Assembly: GCF_004362215.1 (NCBI RefSeq)
Contig: NZ_SNWR01000001.1
Coordinates: 2,854,001 to 2,918,000, forward strand
DNA length: 64,000 nucleotides
Direction: 5' to 3'
Source of the DNA: Paractinoplanes brasiliensis
Lineage (GTDB): Bacteria > Actinomycetota > Actinomycetes > Mycobacteriales > Micromonosporaceae
Part shown: positions 54,506 through 63,402 of the stretch, in pieces
Layout: every line of letters starts with the position of its first letter
Position numbering within the stretch: position 1 is the first letter of the stretch
The notes under the pieces: generated by a model
Database searches by the model: none
The model's input: only the letters and a program-made list of their open reading frames with translations
Told to the model about the DNA's origin: nothing
Made by a program: the position numbers and the translations under genes

Positions 54506-55780
54506 CAGGCGGATGGGTGGGAATCCGCCGCGTTGGATGAGTCGGCGGAAGCGCTGGGACACCGAGGCGGGATGCCAGGCCCGACCGTCACGGCGTACGA
54601 AGAACAAGCCGGTGTCGGGCCAGGCGGGGCCGGCGGCCAGCTGCCACTTCGCTCGCTGGGCTTTGTAACTGGTGAACAGAGCGACGGTGTCAGGGTCGAG
54701 GATGACGTCGCGGTTACCGGCTTCGCTCTTGGGCTTCTTGTGGCGGATGTTTCCGCCGCCGTACGTGGTGATCTGGTTGATGATGCCGATCTCGGCTTTG
54801 CGGAGGCGTACTTCGGCGTCGAGCAGGCCGCAGGTCTCGCCGCGGCGGGTGCCGCGGTAGGCCATGAGGTGCAGCATCGGGTGGATGTCGGGCGCTTCGG
54901 CGGCGGCGTAGTCGAGGAAGTCGGCGAGTAGTTCGTCGGTCCAGACCATGACGGGGCTGGGGACTTCGCCGGTGGCTTGCCAGCGTTCGACGCGTTCGGG
55001 TTCCCAGACGATCGGCCTGGACCGTTTGTTTCGGGTCTTCACCAGGGCGGCGGGGTTGGCTACGCCGGCGATGATGCTTTCGCGGAGGGCGTCGTTGAAG
55101 GCCTTGCGCAGGGTGGCGCGGATACGGGAGCGGGTTGCTTCCCCGGTGGGCCGTTTACCGGCGACGCTTTTGCGTACGGCGGGGTCGGGGTCGTTGCGCT
55201 TGGCGAGGATCTCCTCGTTGCGTTCTTTGATTTTGCGGATGAGTGTGTGGATGTGGTGGGGGCGGAGTTGGTCGAGGGCGACGTCGCCGAGGTGCGGGAT
55301 CAGGTGGGTGGTGATGTGGTTGGCGTAGCTGCGGCGGGTGTTCTCGTCGATCTCGATGTCGTTGACCCAGCCGGTCAGGTATTGGGCGAGGGTGGGGATG
55401 CCGCCGAGAGCGCTGTCGGTCTTCAGGCGGAACCGGACCGTGTCGAGGTCGGGCAGGTCACCGGTGGCGCGGCGGGAGGCCTGTATGAGGTCGGCGACCT
55501 CAGTCAGCCGTTTCGGGTCTTTGCCGGCGAGGTCGAGCAGTCGGCGGACCTGGTCGATTTCGTCCTGTGCGGCGTCGCGGTTCTCGAAGCCGGTGCTGGG
55601 CCGTAGTTGGCGTCGTTTCCCGTCGGCGGTCGGCGGGAGTTCGAGTTGGTATGCCCATTGACCGTGGGTGAGGCTCCAGGATCGGTTGGCACGGCGGAGT
55701 TTCGGGCATTTGTTGCGCAGTGGTCGGCCGGTGTCAGGGTCCTTGCAACGGCAGACTTTGAACGGGGTATCGGTGGCCAC
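54506..55780 (-). pseudogene. Tyrosine recombinase (integrase), catalytic C-terminus lost
   Basis: Start at GTG 55780 is inferred (MATDTPFKVCRCKDPDTGRP-type opening); TTG 55819 is possible. Arm-binding and core-binding domains are present (ALELPP-type segment, TLAQYLTGWVNDIEIDENTRRSY), as is the first catalytic Arg in YRGTRRGETCGL and a Lys in KKPKSEAGNRDV. The frame should continue after GGFPPIRL with HDLRHG and the Tyr motif, but at 54506 it enters the intron. It cannot recombine. Integrases of this type belong to actinomycete integrative elements. Confidence 0.82.
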
Positions 55781-55864
55781 GAGGTGGACGCTCCCAGCGT
55801 GCGAGGGGTTGGTGTGCAACGGTTTTTCGGTGCTCGCTCGTCATTCACGCTCTGCTCCTAACAT

Positions 55865-56130
55865 TGATCAAGTCGTCTTGGTGGGTGGCTATAGCGCTCC
55901 GAGGCCGCCGGATGCCGGCCTCGGAGCTGCGGTGGGCGATGACCCGGATGATGCCGAGGTCGCGGACGAATCGAGACACTTGTCGTGGTCGTAGCAGCGG
56001 TCGGCGTAGACCGTCTGGACCCGGCTGCCCCGTTCGCCGTGGACGGCTCGAGTGCCCGGGGCTTCGTCGTGGGCCGATACGTGAGGTGGTTCCCGGCGTG
56101 TTCGTTATTCAGGTGCGCATCGAGCAAGGA
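55865..56130 (-). pseudogene. IS5-type transposase fragment
   Basis: On the minus strand two frames together read TVYADRCYDHDKCL and then RQVSRFVRDLGIIRVIAHRSSEAGIRR, the central and later parts of an IS5-family DDE domain (usual form: ADRGYDSDKYRR...RGITPVIARR). The frame changes between the two segments. No ends were identified. A decayed insertion sequence. Confidence 0.5.
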
Positions 56131-56134
56131 TGAG

Positions 56135-57028
56135 TCAGTCGCTGGGGCGCGGTGGGGTCTCCAGGTCGGGGATGACGTCGGCGAGTTCGGCCAGCGTGAT
56201 CAGCTCGGGGTGTCGATGTAGCCACCAGGATCGTCCGGCCGGACCGGCAGTGCCTTCGCCTGTGGTGGTGAGGACGGCGGTGGCGATGGGAATCTGGGTG
56301 GCGGTGTCGGCGAGCAGGTTGTGCAGGTTGGTCTGACGTTCGGTGGAGTGCAGGCGAAATAGGACTGGCCAGCGTGGTCCGTCGTGGAGGGCGAGGCGTT
56401 CGTAGCCGGCGATTTTGCGCAGCAGCTCGGTGAGGGGTTCCCCGCCGGGTCCCCCGGTGTCGTACTCGAAGAAGAACGGCACCTGCCGGTCGTGATGGGC
56501 CCAGATGCCGTGGCCGTCGGGCCGGATCGGGGTCTTGAATGTCTGGGCTGAGGTGGTCTGGCCGGGGCGGGTGAATGCTCCGTACTTGCTGCTTCGGCTT
56601 TCTGACCACCAGCGCAGGAGACGGTGATCGGGGTGGGTGCGGGCGTGTCCGGCGAGCTGGGTGAAGAACTGGTTGACGCCGAGGCGATGCGCCAGGATGC
56701 GGGTGGAAGTCCACCGTCGGCGGTTGTCGCGGGCGTAGCCGGGCCGCGGGTGGGGGTCGCCGCGTTGCGCGGCGACGACTTCGGCGCCGAGTTGGTCGAT
56801 GACGTAGTGGTAGGGGTAGGAGCCGCCGCCTTGCCGTAGCGGCCGGAACCGGTCGACGACCTCGTGGGCGATGAGGCGTTGCAGGCGGCGTTGGGCGAAG
56901 TCCAGCGACGGGAACAGGGCATAAGCGATCTGCGGGGTAGTCAGCACCCCGTGGTCACGCAGCCACTGCAGAAGCAGGTGGTCGCGGGGGCTGAGGGCGG
57001 ATTGGACCCGCAGGACACGGTCAGACAC
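56135..57028 (-). CDS. Replication-relaxation family protein
   Basis: 297 residues from GTG 57028, chosen for GGAAGG 8 bases upstream. N-terminal winged-helix region: LSPRDHLLLQWLRDHGVLTTPQIAYALFPSLDFAQRRLQRLIAHEVVDRF. A central region includes HHDRQVPFFFEYDTGGPGGEPLTELLRKIAGYERL, typical of PF13814 proteins of actinomycete integrative and conjugative elements and plasmids. It probably helps initiate or regulate element replication. It ends next to the transposase fragment and starts next to the repeat-rich region. Confidence 0.82.
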   Translation of the reverse strand: MSDRVLRVQSALSPRDHLLLQWLRDHGVLTTPQIAYALFPSLDFAQRRLQRLIAHEVVDRFRPLRQGGGSYPYHYVIDQLGAEVVAAQRGDPHPRPGYARDNRRRWTSTRILAHRLGVNQFFTQLAGHARTHPDHRLLRWWSESRSSKYGAFTRPGQTTSAQTFKTPIRPDGHGIWAHHDRQVPFFFEYDTGGPGGEPLTELLRKIAGYERLALHDGPRWPVLFRLHSTERQTNLHNLLADTATQIPIATAVLTTTGEGTAGPAGRSWWLHRHPELITLAELADVIPDLETPPRPSD

Positions 57029-57518
57029 GGGACGCACCTTCCGTAGGTAGGGAAGTGGGGAACACCGAGTTGGTGTTCCTGAGCTGCGCCGGGTTCTGGC
57101 ACCTGGCGCGTGCGCTGCGCACACAGGGCCCAGCGGTGTCCGTTTCCGGGTCCGCCTGAAGACGGCCCCGGCAACTGACCCGCACATGGCCACCTGCACT
57201 GGCCCCAAGACGAGACGGTCTCGGGCAATCGAGGTGCAGTTGTCGGCCTCGTCGTCCGGTCGGCACGGCTTACCGCTGACCGACACACCTAGGACAGGGC
57301 ATGCTGCCGTCACCGCGTCGTCGGGCACGGGCGAACCGGGGCTCTTCCGGCGGTCGGTGGGTGGGCTGCCACCTGCGGGTTGGGTACGGCAGCCCGGGCC
57401 CTGGTGCGGCGACATGGTGATCGAGGCTGTCTCCCGTTCGGGGAGCAGGAAGAGCGGATGCGTGGGCGGAACTCGCAGAGCCAGCACCGCCCCCGGTCCC
57501 GCACCTACCAAACTCCGA

Positions 57519-58928
57519 GTGTCAGAGCTGACGAACACCTCCCGCTATGACACCGCAATGACACCAACTCTGACACCACGCTGAGCAGGACGAACTCCCG
57601 CAGAACCGATTCGTGATGCCCGACGTCCACCGCATCTGTCGTCGATGAACCTGACAGTGGGAACGACAAAGGCGGCGGTGACACTGCCGTGACCGGTGAC
57701 ATCGATGCTCTGACACCTGAGCCATCAAGGCCGTGACACGCGGGCCGCGGCCAGTCGCTACCCAAGGCCAAAGGCCAGCCACCCGCGCCCGGCCACCCCC
57801 TCAGCCGCGGTCACGGCTCCGAGCCGGTGTCATCGCCGCGTGGCCGACGTCGCGCCCTGATACGTGGGCGCCGGCGTGGATGGCCGTCATTGCTGAGATG
57901 GTCAACCTGGTGCGTCAGGCGACGTTAGCGACCACAACTTCGTTCGGCCGGCAGATGTCAGCCCGCCGATGAGCGGGCCTGCACAGTGGCCGCTGTCATC
58001 GGTCGCAGCGGCCGAGGGCACCCAGCTGGAGCGTGGGGCTGGCCACGTCGCTCTGACACCGCCATGACCTGCAGGTAATGGCCCTGCCCATCGATCCGCC
58101 CGACAGGAGGTGCTCTGCGGCCGTCGATGGCCTCGGCCGAGGCCTACCTGCAGCCGGCACAGGCCGCTTGTTCGGCGAGCCGCCCTTCTGACCTGCGGTG
58201 TCACGCATTTCCGGCCGCTGTGGACGACAGGGACACGTAGATCCGGCGACATCGCTGACACGACGAGGCAGCTCTGACAGCGCCCGGCATCAGGAGCGGC
58301 GCACTGCTTCTCCACGACCAGTCGCGTACCAGAGGACTACCCCGCAATGGCCATCGAGCACTCGATGCGCGGCCGCGGAACAGGCATGGCCACCAGGTTC
58401 CCTCCCCCGAGTGCACGTCGTGGCCATGCAGTCATGGCCACGACCGGAACGATGGCCATCATGATCATGGCCATCGCGATGGCCAGCTGGCCACTGATGG
58501 CCGTGGCCAGGTGGCCACAGCTACGGTGACGGCCAAGGACGGGATGTCCTTGACTGTCCCGCCGCTCTCAGTACAGGCCCGTTCACGCAGCTCGTAAACA
58601 CCAACGAGTACGCGGGCAGGTGGACCGCCAGCAAGCCGTCCTCGTCGTACCCAGGGACTGACCACAGAAGGTGTGGCCATGCCGATCGGAAGACCGCCCT
58701 CTGCGTGTTCGACTGGTGTCATTGGATCTTGGGCGCTGGGCGCTGGCCTCGCCATGGCAGTAGGCAATGACAGCAAATTGCTGATCATGGGCTGACCTGC
58801 GGTGTCATAGCCTCGACCACCGGTGTCATCGGCGGAGGTGTTCGTCAGCGCTGACACAACGCGTTTGGTGTACGTCGGCACCTGACGGCTGGTCGTACGG
58901 TTGGGCCAATTTGTGTGCCACCGTGTCA
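57519..58928. repeat. Scattered TGACAC/GTGTCA iteron-like array
   Basis: Sixteen copies of TGACAC or its complement occur in 1.4 kb: 57519, 57548, 57559, 57571, 57679, 57711, 57734, 57827, 58054, 58198, 58256, 58716, 58802, 58823, 58852 and 58923. Three of them (57548, 57559, 57571) are spaced 11-12 bases. Most are extended to TGACACC/GGTGTCA. The whole 57030-59040 interval lacks recognisable genes. The layout beside a replication-relaxation gene suggests an origin or operator region. Confidence 0.7.
58348..58517. repeat. TGGCCA palindrome cluster
   Basis: Ten copies of TGGCCA in 170 bases: 58348, 58387, 58421, 58435, 58453, 58468, 58480, 58488, 58504 and 58512. Many lie in ATGGCCAT context. 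The cluster lies inside the larger GTGTCA-containing non-coding region. More TGGCCA copies occur at 57186, 58040 and 58674. It is consistent with a protein-binding array. Confidence 0.7.
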
Positions 58929-59047
58929 CCCCGGACGGAAGATAGCCGCCAGCGCCGAGGAGGTAGCGATCTTGCCGCCGACGAGGCGCTCACGCCGTTC
59001 AGCGCGGACCTGCCGTCATCTCGACATCACTGTGAAGGAGCGCCCTC

Positions 59048-59344
59048 ATGTCCGACCATCGCCGTACCCGCACCCCACGCCGCCCGGACACCAGTGAAGC
59101 CCACCGGTGGAGCCTGCAGGAGATCACCGCGCTGGGCGTCACGACCGACGTGGTCACCGCCGGGCAGATCCTCGGAATGTCCCGTAACACCGCCTACGCC
59201 CACGCCCGCTCCGGCACCTTCCCCATACCGGTCATCAAGGCCGGGCGACAGTACCGCGTCGCTGTCGCCGCCCTGCTGGCCGTGTTGCAACCGGCCGCCC
59301 CCGGTGCAGCCCCGGGCAATGCCACCGGCGATATGCCGCCCTGA
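59048..59344 (+). CDS. Excisionase/MerR-like small HTH protein
   Basis: 98 residues from ATG 59048 with GAAGGAG 7 bases upstream. The HTH_17-type motif is VTAGQILGMSRNTAYAHARSGTFPIPVIKAGRQYRV (about residues 35-70), as in excisionases and small regulators of integrative elements. Its position beyond the repeat region suggests a role in excision or replication control. The C-terminal 25 residues are Ala/Pro-rich. Confidence 0.8.
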   Translation: MSDHRRTRTPRRPDTSEAHRWSLQEITALGVTTDVVTAGQILGMSRNTAYAHARSGTFPIPVIKAGRQYRVAVAALLAVLQPAAPGAAPGNATGDMPP

Positions 59345-59471
59345 ACCACACCTTGTCCCCGGACCGCCGAACGCCCGCGACGACCTCATCGTCGCGGGCG
59401 TTCGAGCCTCCATGTCGATCTGGTCGGTGCGGCTGCTGGCTAATCCCCTGACCCGGACGGGCCGCTGCCGG

Positions 59472-59720
59472 CTATTGGGGGCGCTTGCGCTGCGCGGTCA
59501 CTTGGACCCAGTCGTTCTGGCCCTCGGGTACCTCCTCGCGCATGCGGCGCAGCATGTCACGGGCCTCGTCCTCGTCATCGAAGTAATGCGGGACGCTGCG
59601 ACCTTCGGCACCACCGACGCGTCCGACGACCTGCCAACCAACGCCGGTGCTGATCAGATAGAGGTCACGCCGGTTGCTGCCGTAACGGCGGTTGAACCAG
59701 TGTTCTACCTGCTTGGCCAT
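59472..59720 (-). CDS. Small hypothetical protein
   Basis: 82 residues from ATG 59720 (MAKQVEHWFNRRYGSNRRD). A compact alpha/beta protein with YLISTGVGWQVVGRVGG and a charged helix DEDEARDMLRRMREE. No family recognised. It lies between the integrative-element genes and the RiPP-like cluster and has element-like gene size. Confidence 0.6.
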   Translation of the reverse strand: MAKQVEHWFNRRYGSNRRDLYLISTGVGWQVVGRVGGAEGRSVPHYFDDEDEARDMLRRMREEVPEGQNDWVQVTAQRKRPQ

Positions 59721-60120
59721 GACCACCATCGTGGAACATACGTTCGAATGACGTGGAGTCCGGCAAACACACGCAGTTCGGCGCGACGGATCCGCGTGGT
59801 AGAGGCCATATGCGGCACCGGGGACTTCTCGCTAACCCGTGCCGGAAGCGACCCAGGTAGGGCGACCAAGTCCACGGGCGATGTAGGCGTACACGCGCCG
59901 ACGTTGACGATTGCGCGGCTCATGGCGACGTGCTCGACGGTGTATAGCGCCAGAGTCACCTGACGCAGGTGGCCAGAGTGATGCCGTCGATGCCGGTAGC
60001 GCGTGGGGAAAAAGGTCCGCTGGCTGACCATAGCCAAAAGGCATCTGGGTGCAGCCTTCTGCGATTGAGCTGCGCGTTTGCTGTGCTTGAGTTGTCGTTG
60101 CAGGTCGCTGGGCAGCACGA
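59721..60120. other. 400-bp stretch without a recognised gene
   Basis: No frame with a ribosome site or family motif on either strand. It probably holds the promoter of the small gene at 59720 and the end of the kinase transcription unit. Confidence 0.5.
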
Positions 60121-60148
60121 AAGCCCCGTCCGAGGAACGAGGCGGGGC
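60121..60148 (-). terminator. Terminator of the RiPP-like operon
   Basis: On the minus strand GGCCCCG and CGGGGC flank an 18-base interval and are followed by TTTC. The hairpin lies 5 bases after the kinase-like stop codon. Confidence 0.5.
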
Positions 60149-60153
60149 CTTGC

Positions 60154-60960
60154 TCACATGCAGCTGGCGCGGTACTCGTTCCATCGGTCGGCAGCGACCA
60201 CCATGCGTCTGGTCCAGGCGTCAGGCCGTGGTCCGGCGATTTGGTTCCACATCCGGGCGTTGGCGGCGGCGAAAGCTGCCAGCCCGCCGCTGGTAGCCGT
60301 CTGCCACCCGGGTATCCGTTGTGCCCAGAGTTCGGCATCGACCGGTTCATGACCGGCGCTGATGAGCCAGATCGTCCAGTACGCCGCGTCCAGCCAGGCG
60401 GCCCCTCGGGTAGCCCAACCCCAGTCGACCATGCTGGCGCGACCGTCGGTGACGATCACATTGGCGTTGTTCAAGTCGGTGTGCAGCAGGCAACGCCCTG
60501 CAAAATGGTGAAGTTCGTCGGGCGCGGCGTAGTGCTGAAGCCTTAGCGGCGCCTCGCGGAGGGTGATATCTGGGCACGGGATCTCACCGAGGCGAGTCAG
60601 CAGGTCCACGACCGGTTTGAGGTCGCCGGACTCGGGTCTGTAGTCAGCCTGATGCCCGGCGATGGCCTCGAAGATCAGAACGTCCCACCCGTCGGTATCG
60701 ATCCGGGCGAGTAGCGGGGGCGCGATCGCACGGACGAACGGAGCGACGGCCGCTTCGGCAGCTTGGGTCCACACCCAGCGATGGTCGCTGGGCAGCGCTT
60801 TGACGAAGTAGTTCCCACCGACGGCCATGAGCACAGCGGCAACGGAGCTGTTGAGTCCTGCTCCCACGCTTTCGGCATGGTGAACGTCGCCGGTGTATTG
60901 CTCGACCTGGCGCCGGACGTTCTCCGGCAGGTCCCCGTAGGGAATGCGGGTGGGCGGCAT
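60154..60960 (-). CDS. Aminoglycoside-phosphotransferase-like small-molecule kinase
   Basis: 268 residues from ATG 60960, with GAGAAG upstream. APH/choline-kinase fold: the ATP-binding region includes NYFVKALPSDHRWVW (the Lys), the catalytic loop is LLHTDLNNANVIV (HxDxxxxN) and the metal motif MVDWGWA. All catalytic residues are present, so an active kinase is likely. Encoded 77 bases after the candidate precursor peptide, it may phosphorylate the peptide, an intermediate, or act in self-resistance. The substrate is unknown. Confidence 0.85.
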   Translation of the reverse strand: MPPTRIPYGDLPENVRRQVEQYTGDVHHAESVGAGLNSSVAAVLMAVGGNYFVKALPSDHRWVWTQAAEAAVAPFVRAIAPPLLARIDTDGWDVLIFEAIAGHQADYRPESGDLKPVVDLLTRLGEIPCPDITLREAPLRLQHYAAPDELHHFAGRCLLHTDLNNANVIVTDGRASMVDWGWATRGAAWLDAAYWTIWLISAGHEPVDAELWAQRIPGWQTATSGGLAAFAAANARMWNQIAGPRPDAWTRRMVVAADRWNEYRASCM

Positions 60961-61037
60961 ATGAGCTTCTCGATCTCGACCAGGCCCCGGGGCCGCCCCG
61001 TCCATGGCACGGCGGCGACCCCGAGTGTTGGGTTGGG

Positions 61038-61199
61038 TCAGTTGTACGGGTTGTCGTTGCCGCAGCCGCGCTGGTTGGTGGCCGTCAGCGTTTCGACGTT
61101 GCTGACGATGACGATCTCGGCCGGGTCGGAGTTGGTGACGGGGCGGCGTACGGGCGTGGGTGCCGGGCGGCGGGTGATCTCGACAGCGGTGACGGTCAT
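61038..61199 (-). CDS. Candidate RiPP precursor peptide
   Basis: 53 residues. ATG 61199 overlaps the radical SAM stop (ATGA), so translation is coupled to the modifying enzyme. The first 40 residues (MTVTAVEITRRPAP, then NSDPAEIVIVSNVETLT) look like a leader; the last 13 (TNQRGCGNDNPYN) contain a single Cys, Asn-rich residues and a terminal Asn. No signal peptide or membrane segment. The size, C-terminal location of unusual residues and adjacency to a radical SAM/SPASM enzyme indicate a RiPP precursor. The class and core boundary are unknown. Confidence 0.7.
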   Translation of the reverse strand: MTVTAVEITRRPAPTPVRRPVTNSDPAEIVIVSNVETLTATNQRGCGNDNPYN

Positions 61200-62317
61200 G
61201 ATTTGTTCCTTTCGCCGTGCTGACAGTAGTGATCCAGTGGTGCCTTCGCCTCCTGGTACACGCGCGCCATGGGTCGGCATACCCGGCACGTGGACGACAG
61301 CGTGCAGTCGGTACATCCACCTGTGCGAAGCATTTGGGCGTCTGCGATCGCGGGCAGACGCATCAGCCCCTCGGGTCCTTCGGCGATCAGGCTGATCGGG
61401 TGGTCGCGGCCGACCTTGCACATGGTGGCCATGCCGTGCGGGTCGACATGGAACGAGGTGTGCCCGGCTGGACAGCCGCCGAAGACGGCACTCTTGTCGA
61501 GGTAGCCGGGCGCCTGAGCCTGCAAGGTCGATCCGTCGCCGGTGTAGGTCGGCGAGATGGAGCCGTACTCGTTACGCGGGAAGCCGAGCTGGTCGACCAA
61601 GGAGCGCATGGCTTCCAACTCGTCGACGTTGTGCTTGGTAATGATGATCGTGACCTCGACCGGCAGTCCGACCTCAGCCGCCGCGAGCAGGCCGGCATAC
61701 GTCCGCTTGAACGCGCCCCGGGTCTGGGTCAAAGCGTCGGCAGTTTCCGGGCTTGCCCCGTACATCGACACGGTGATCTTGTGCGGGCGAGCCGCAGTGA
61801 ACAGGGCCAGATGCTCTGGCCGCGCGAGTCGTGAGCCGTTGGTCAGAATCTCCAGCATCATCCCTGCGTCGTGGGCGCGCTGGTAGGCAGGCGGAAAGTC
61901 GGGATCGATCAGCGGTTCGCCGCCGGTGATCTGAAACCACAGCACGCCCATGCCGGCCAACATGTCGATCAGCCGGAGCTTGTCGGGTAGCGCCAGTCCG
62001 GCGAAGGGCCGCTGCTCCAAGTAGCAGTGTTCGCACGAAAAGTTACAGCCTTTGTTGATCTCCCACGAGGCGCGGCTGTAGACGACGGGTCCAGCCGGCC
62101 GCGGACGCACTTTTACTGCGCTCGTTACCGGCCGCCCGCGCAGCTCAATCTGCCAGGCCTGCCGAGCAGCGTTCGCGAACCATCCGGGGATCGTCTCGCC
62201 ATTCGCTGCCGCCTCGGCCAGCTCGTCGTAACGGTTGGTAGGCAGCTGCATGCCCGCATCAGAGCCGGGACGAACGGCGAGAAAGACAGCTTCTTGAGGA
62301 CTGACGATGACGGACAT
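61196..62317 (-). CDS. Radical SAM/SPASM peptide maturase
   Basis: 373 residues from ATG 62317. The 4Fe-4S motif is GCNFSCEHCYLEQ (CxxxCxxC), followed by FQITGGEPLIDPDF and the usual barrel strands. A C-terminal SPASM-type Cys cluster is visible in FGGCPAGHTSF, TMCKVGR and TGGCTDCTLSSTCRVCRPMA. The 90-residue N-terminal region before the barrel may bind the leader peptide. SPASM enzymes commonly crosslink or epimerise peptide residues. The adjacent 53-residue gene is its likely substrate. Confidence 0.9.
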   Translation of the reverse strand: MSVIVSPQEAVFLAVRPGSDAGMQLPTNRYDELAEAAANGETIPGWFANAARQAWQIELRGRPVTSAVKVRPRPAGPVVYSRASWEINKGCNFSCEHCYLEQRPFAGLALPDKLRLIDMLAGMGVLWFQITGGEPLIDPDFPPAYQRAHDAGMMLEILTNGSRLARPEHLALFTAARPHKITVSMYGASPETADALTQTRGAFKRTYAGLLAAAEVGLPVEVTIIITKHNVDELEAMRSLVDQLGFPRNEYGSISPTYTGDGSTLQAQAPGYLDKSAVFGGCPAGHTSFHVDPHGMATMCKVGRDHPISLIAEGPEGLMRLPAIADAQMLRTGGCTDCTLSSTCRVCRPMARVYQEAKAPLDHYCQHGERNKS

Positions 62318-62388
62318 CTCTTGCCTCGATCCTTTGCGACGACCGGATACTTCGGCGGAAGGCCTGCGCCCCTCTGCCTGGGAGATGG

Positions 62389-63197
62389 TTATGGGACCTT
62401 GCCGACGGCGGCGTAGGTGATGGCTTCGTGTTCCTCGCCGTCGGCGCGCGGGTCGTGTTCGGGGTGCCAGGCGATCGTGGAGACCAGGCCGGGTGGTTCA
62501 AGATCCAGGCCGTCGAGGAATTTCGCGACCTCGTCTCGGGTGCGGGCCTGAAACGGGCCGTGCTGGGCGGAGTCGACCAGCTTGGTGAGCCGTACACGTA
62601 CCTGGTCGTCGACCGGATCGAACGTGGCGTGTGAGCAGAGCACGTAGCTGCCGGATGGCAGAGCCTCGATGAGGGTTCGCACGGCGGTGTACGGATCGTC
62701 TTTGTCGGTGCAGAAATGCAGAACCGCGGCGAGGATGAGCGCGACGGGCTTGCTCATGTCGAGGGTGTCGGCCAGTTGGGGACTGGTCAGGATCCGCTGG
62801 GGCTGCCGCAGATCCCCGTCGAGGAACGCGATCTTGCCTTCGTCGGTGCTGACCGCCAGGGCGCGGATGTGAGCGGCGACCAACTCGCTGTGATCGACAT
62901 ACAGCACCCTCGCGGTCGGGTCGACCCGTTGGGCGATTTCATGTCCGCCGGGGCTCATTGGCATCCCGCCGCCGATGTCGAGGAACTGCCGGATCCCTTT
63001 CTTCGCCGCCAGGTACCGCACCGCGCGAAGCTGAACCTGGGATTCTCCCGGGCGGCGACATGAACTGCCGGGAACTCTTTCGCGATCTCCGCACAGGAGG
63101 CCCGATCAGCAGCGAAGTTGTCCTTACCGCCCAGCAGATCGTTGTAGCGGCGGGCCGGATCCGGCCATTGTGGGTCAAGGCCGCGCGGGTCGCTCAT
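62389..63197 (-). pseudogene. PF04672-type SAM-dependent methyltransferase with a frameshift
   Basis: ATG 63197 begins MSDPRGLDPQWPDPARRYND with the family's YNDLLGGKDNFAADRASCAEI. After HVAARENPRF the frame must shift near 63033 to continue as QLRAVRYLAAKKGIRQFLDIGGGMP. Adding one C to the sequence there restores a single chain. SAM motif FLDIGGGMP and acidic strand VLYVDHS follow, then VALILAAVLHF and SYVLCSHATF. Either a true pseudogene or a sequence error. The typical PF04672 (DUF574) enzyme is 265-275 residues. Confidence 0.82.
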
Positions 63198-63402
63198 GGT
63201 GATTCTGCTTTCCAAGATCGTACGAACGGCCGGACCGGGAGCCCTCGGCACTGTCGCAGGCAGGCGGGCAGGGTCAGTGGTGTGCCAACGTCCAGGCCGG
63301 GTCGGGACGTAGGCACTCCACTGCGGAACCGGCTGGCATGAGTGACGGAGAAGAGCGGGCCGGTAAGCCAGATGAGGCGAGAGCCCAACGACGACCAGGC
63401 AG

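Noticed and set aside
57030..59040. Possible small genes in the repeat-rich interval
   Set aside because: Several open frames exist on both strands, but none has ribosome sites, motifs or consistent codon bias; the repeats cross them without regard to frame.
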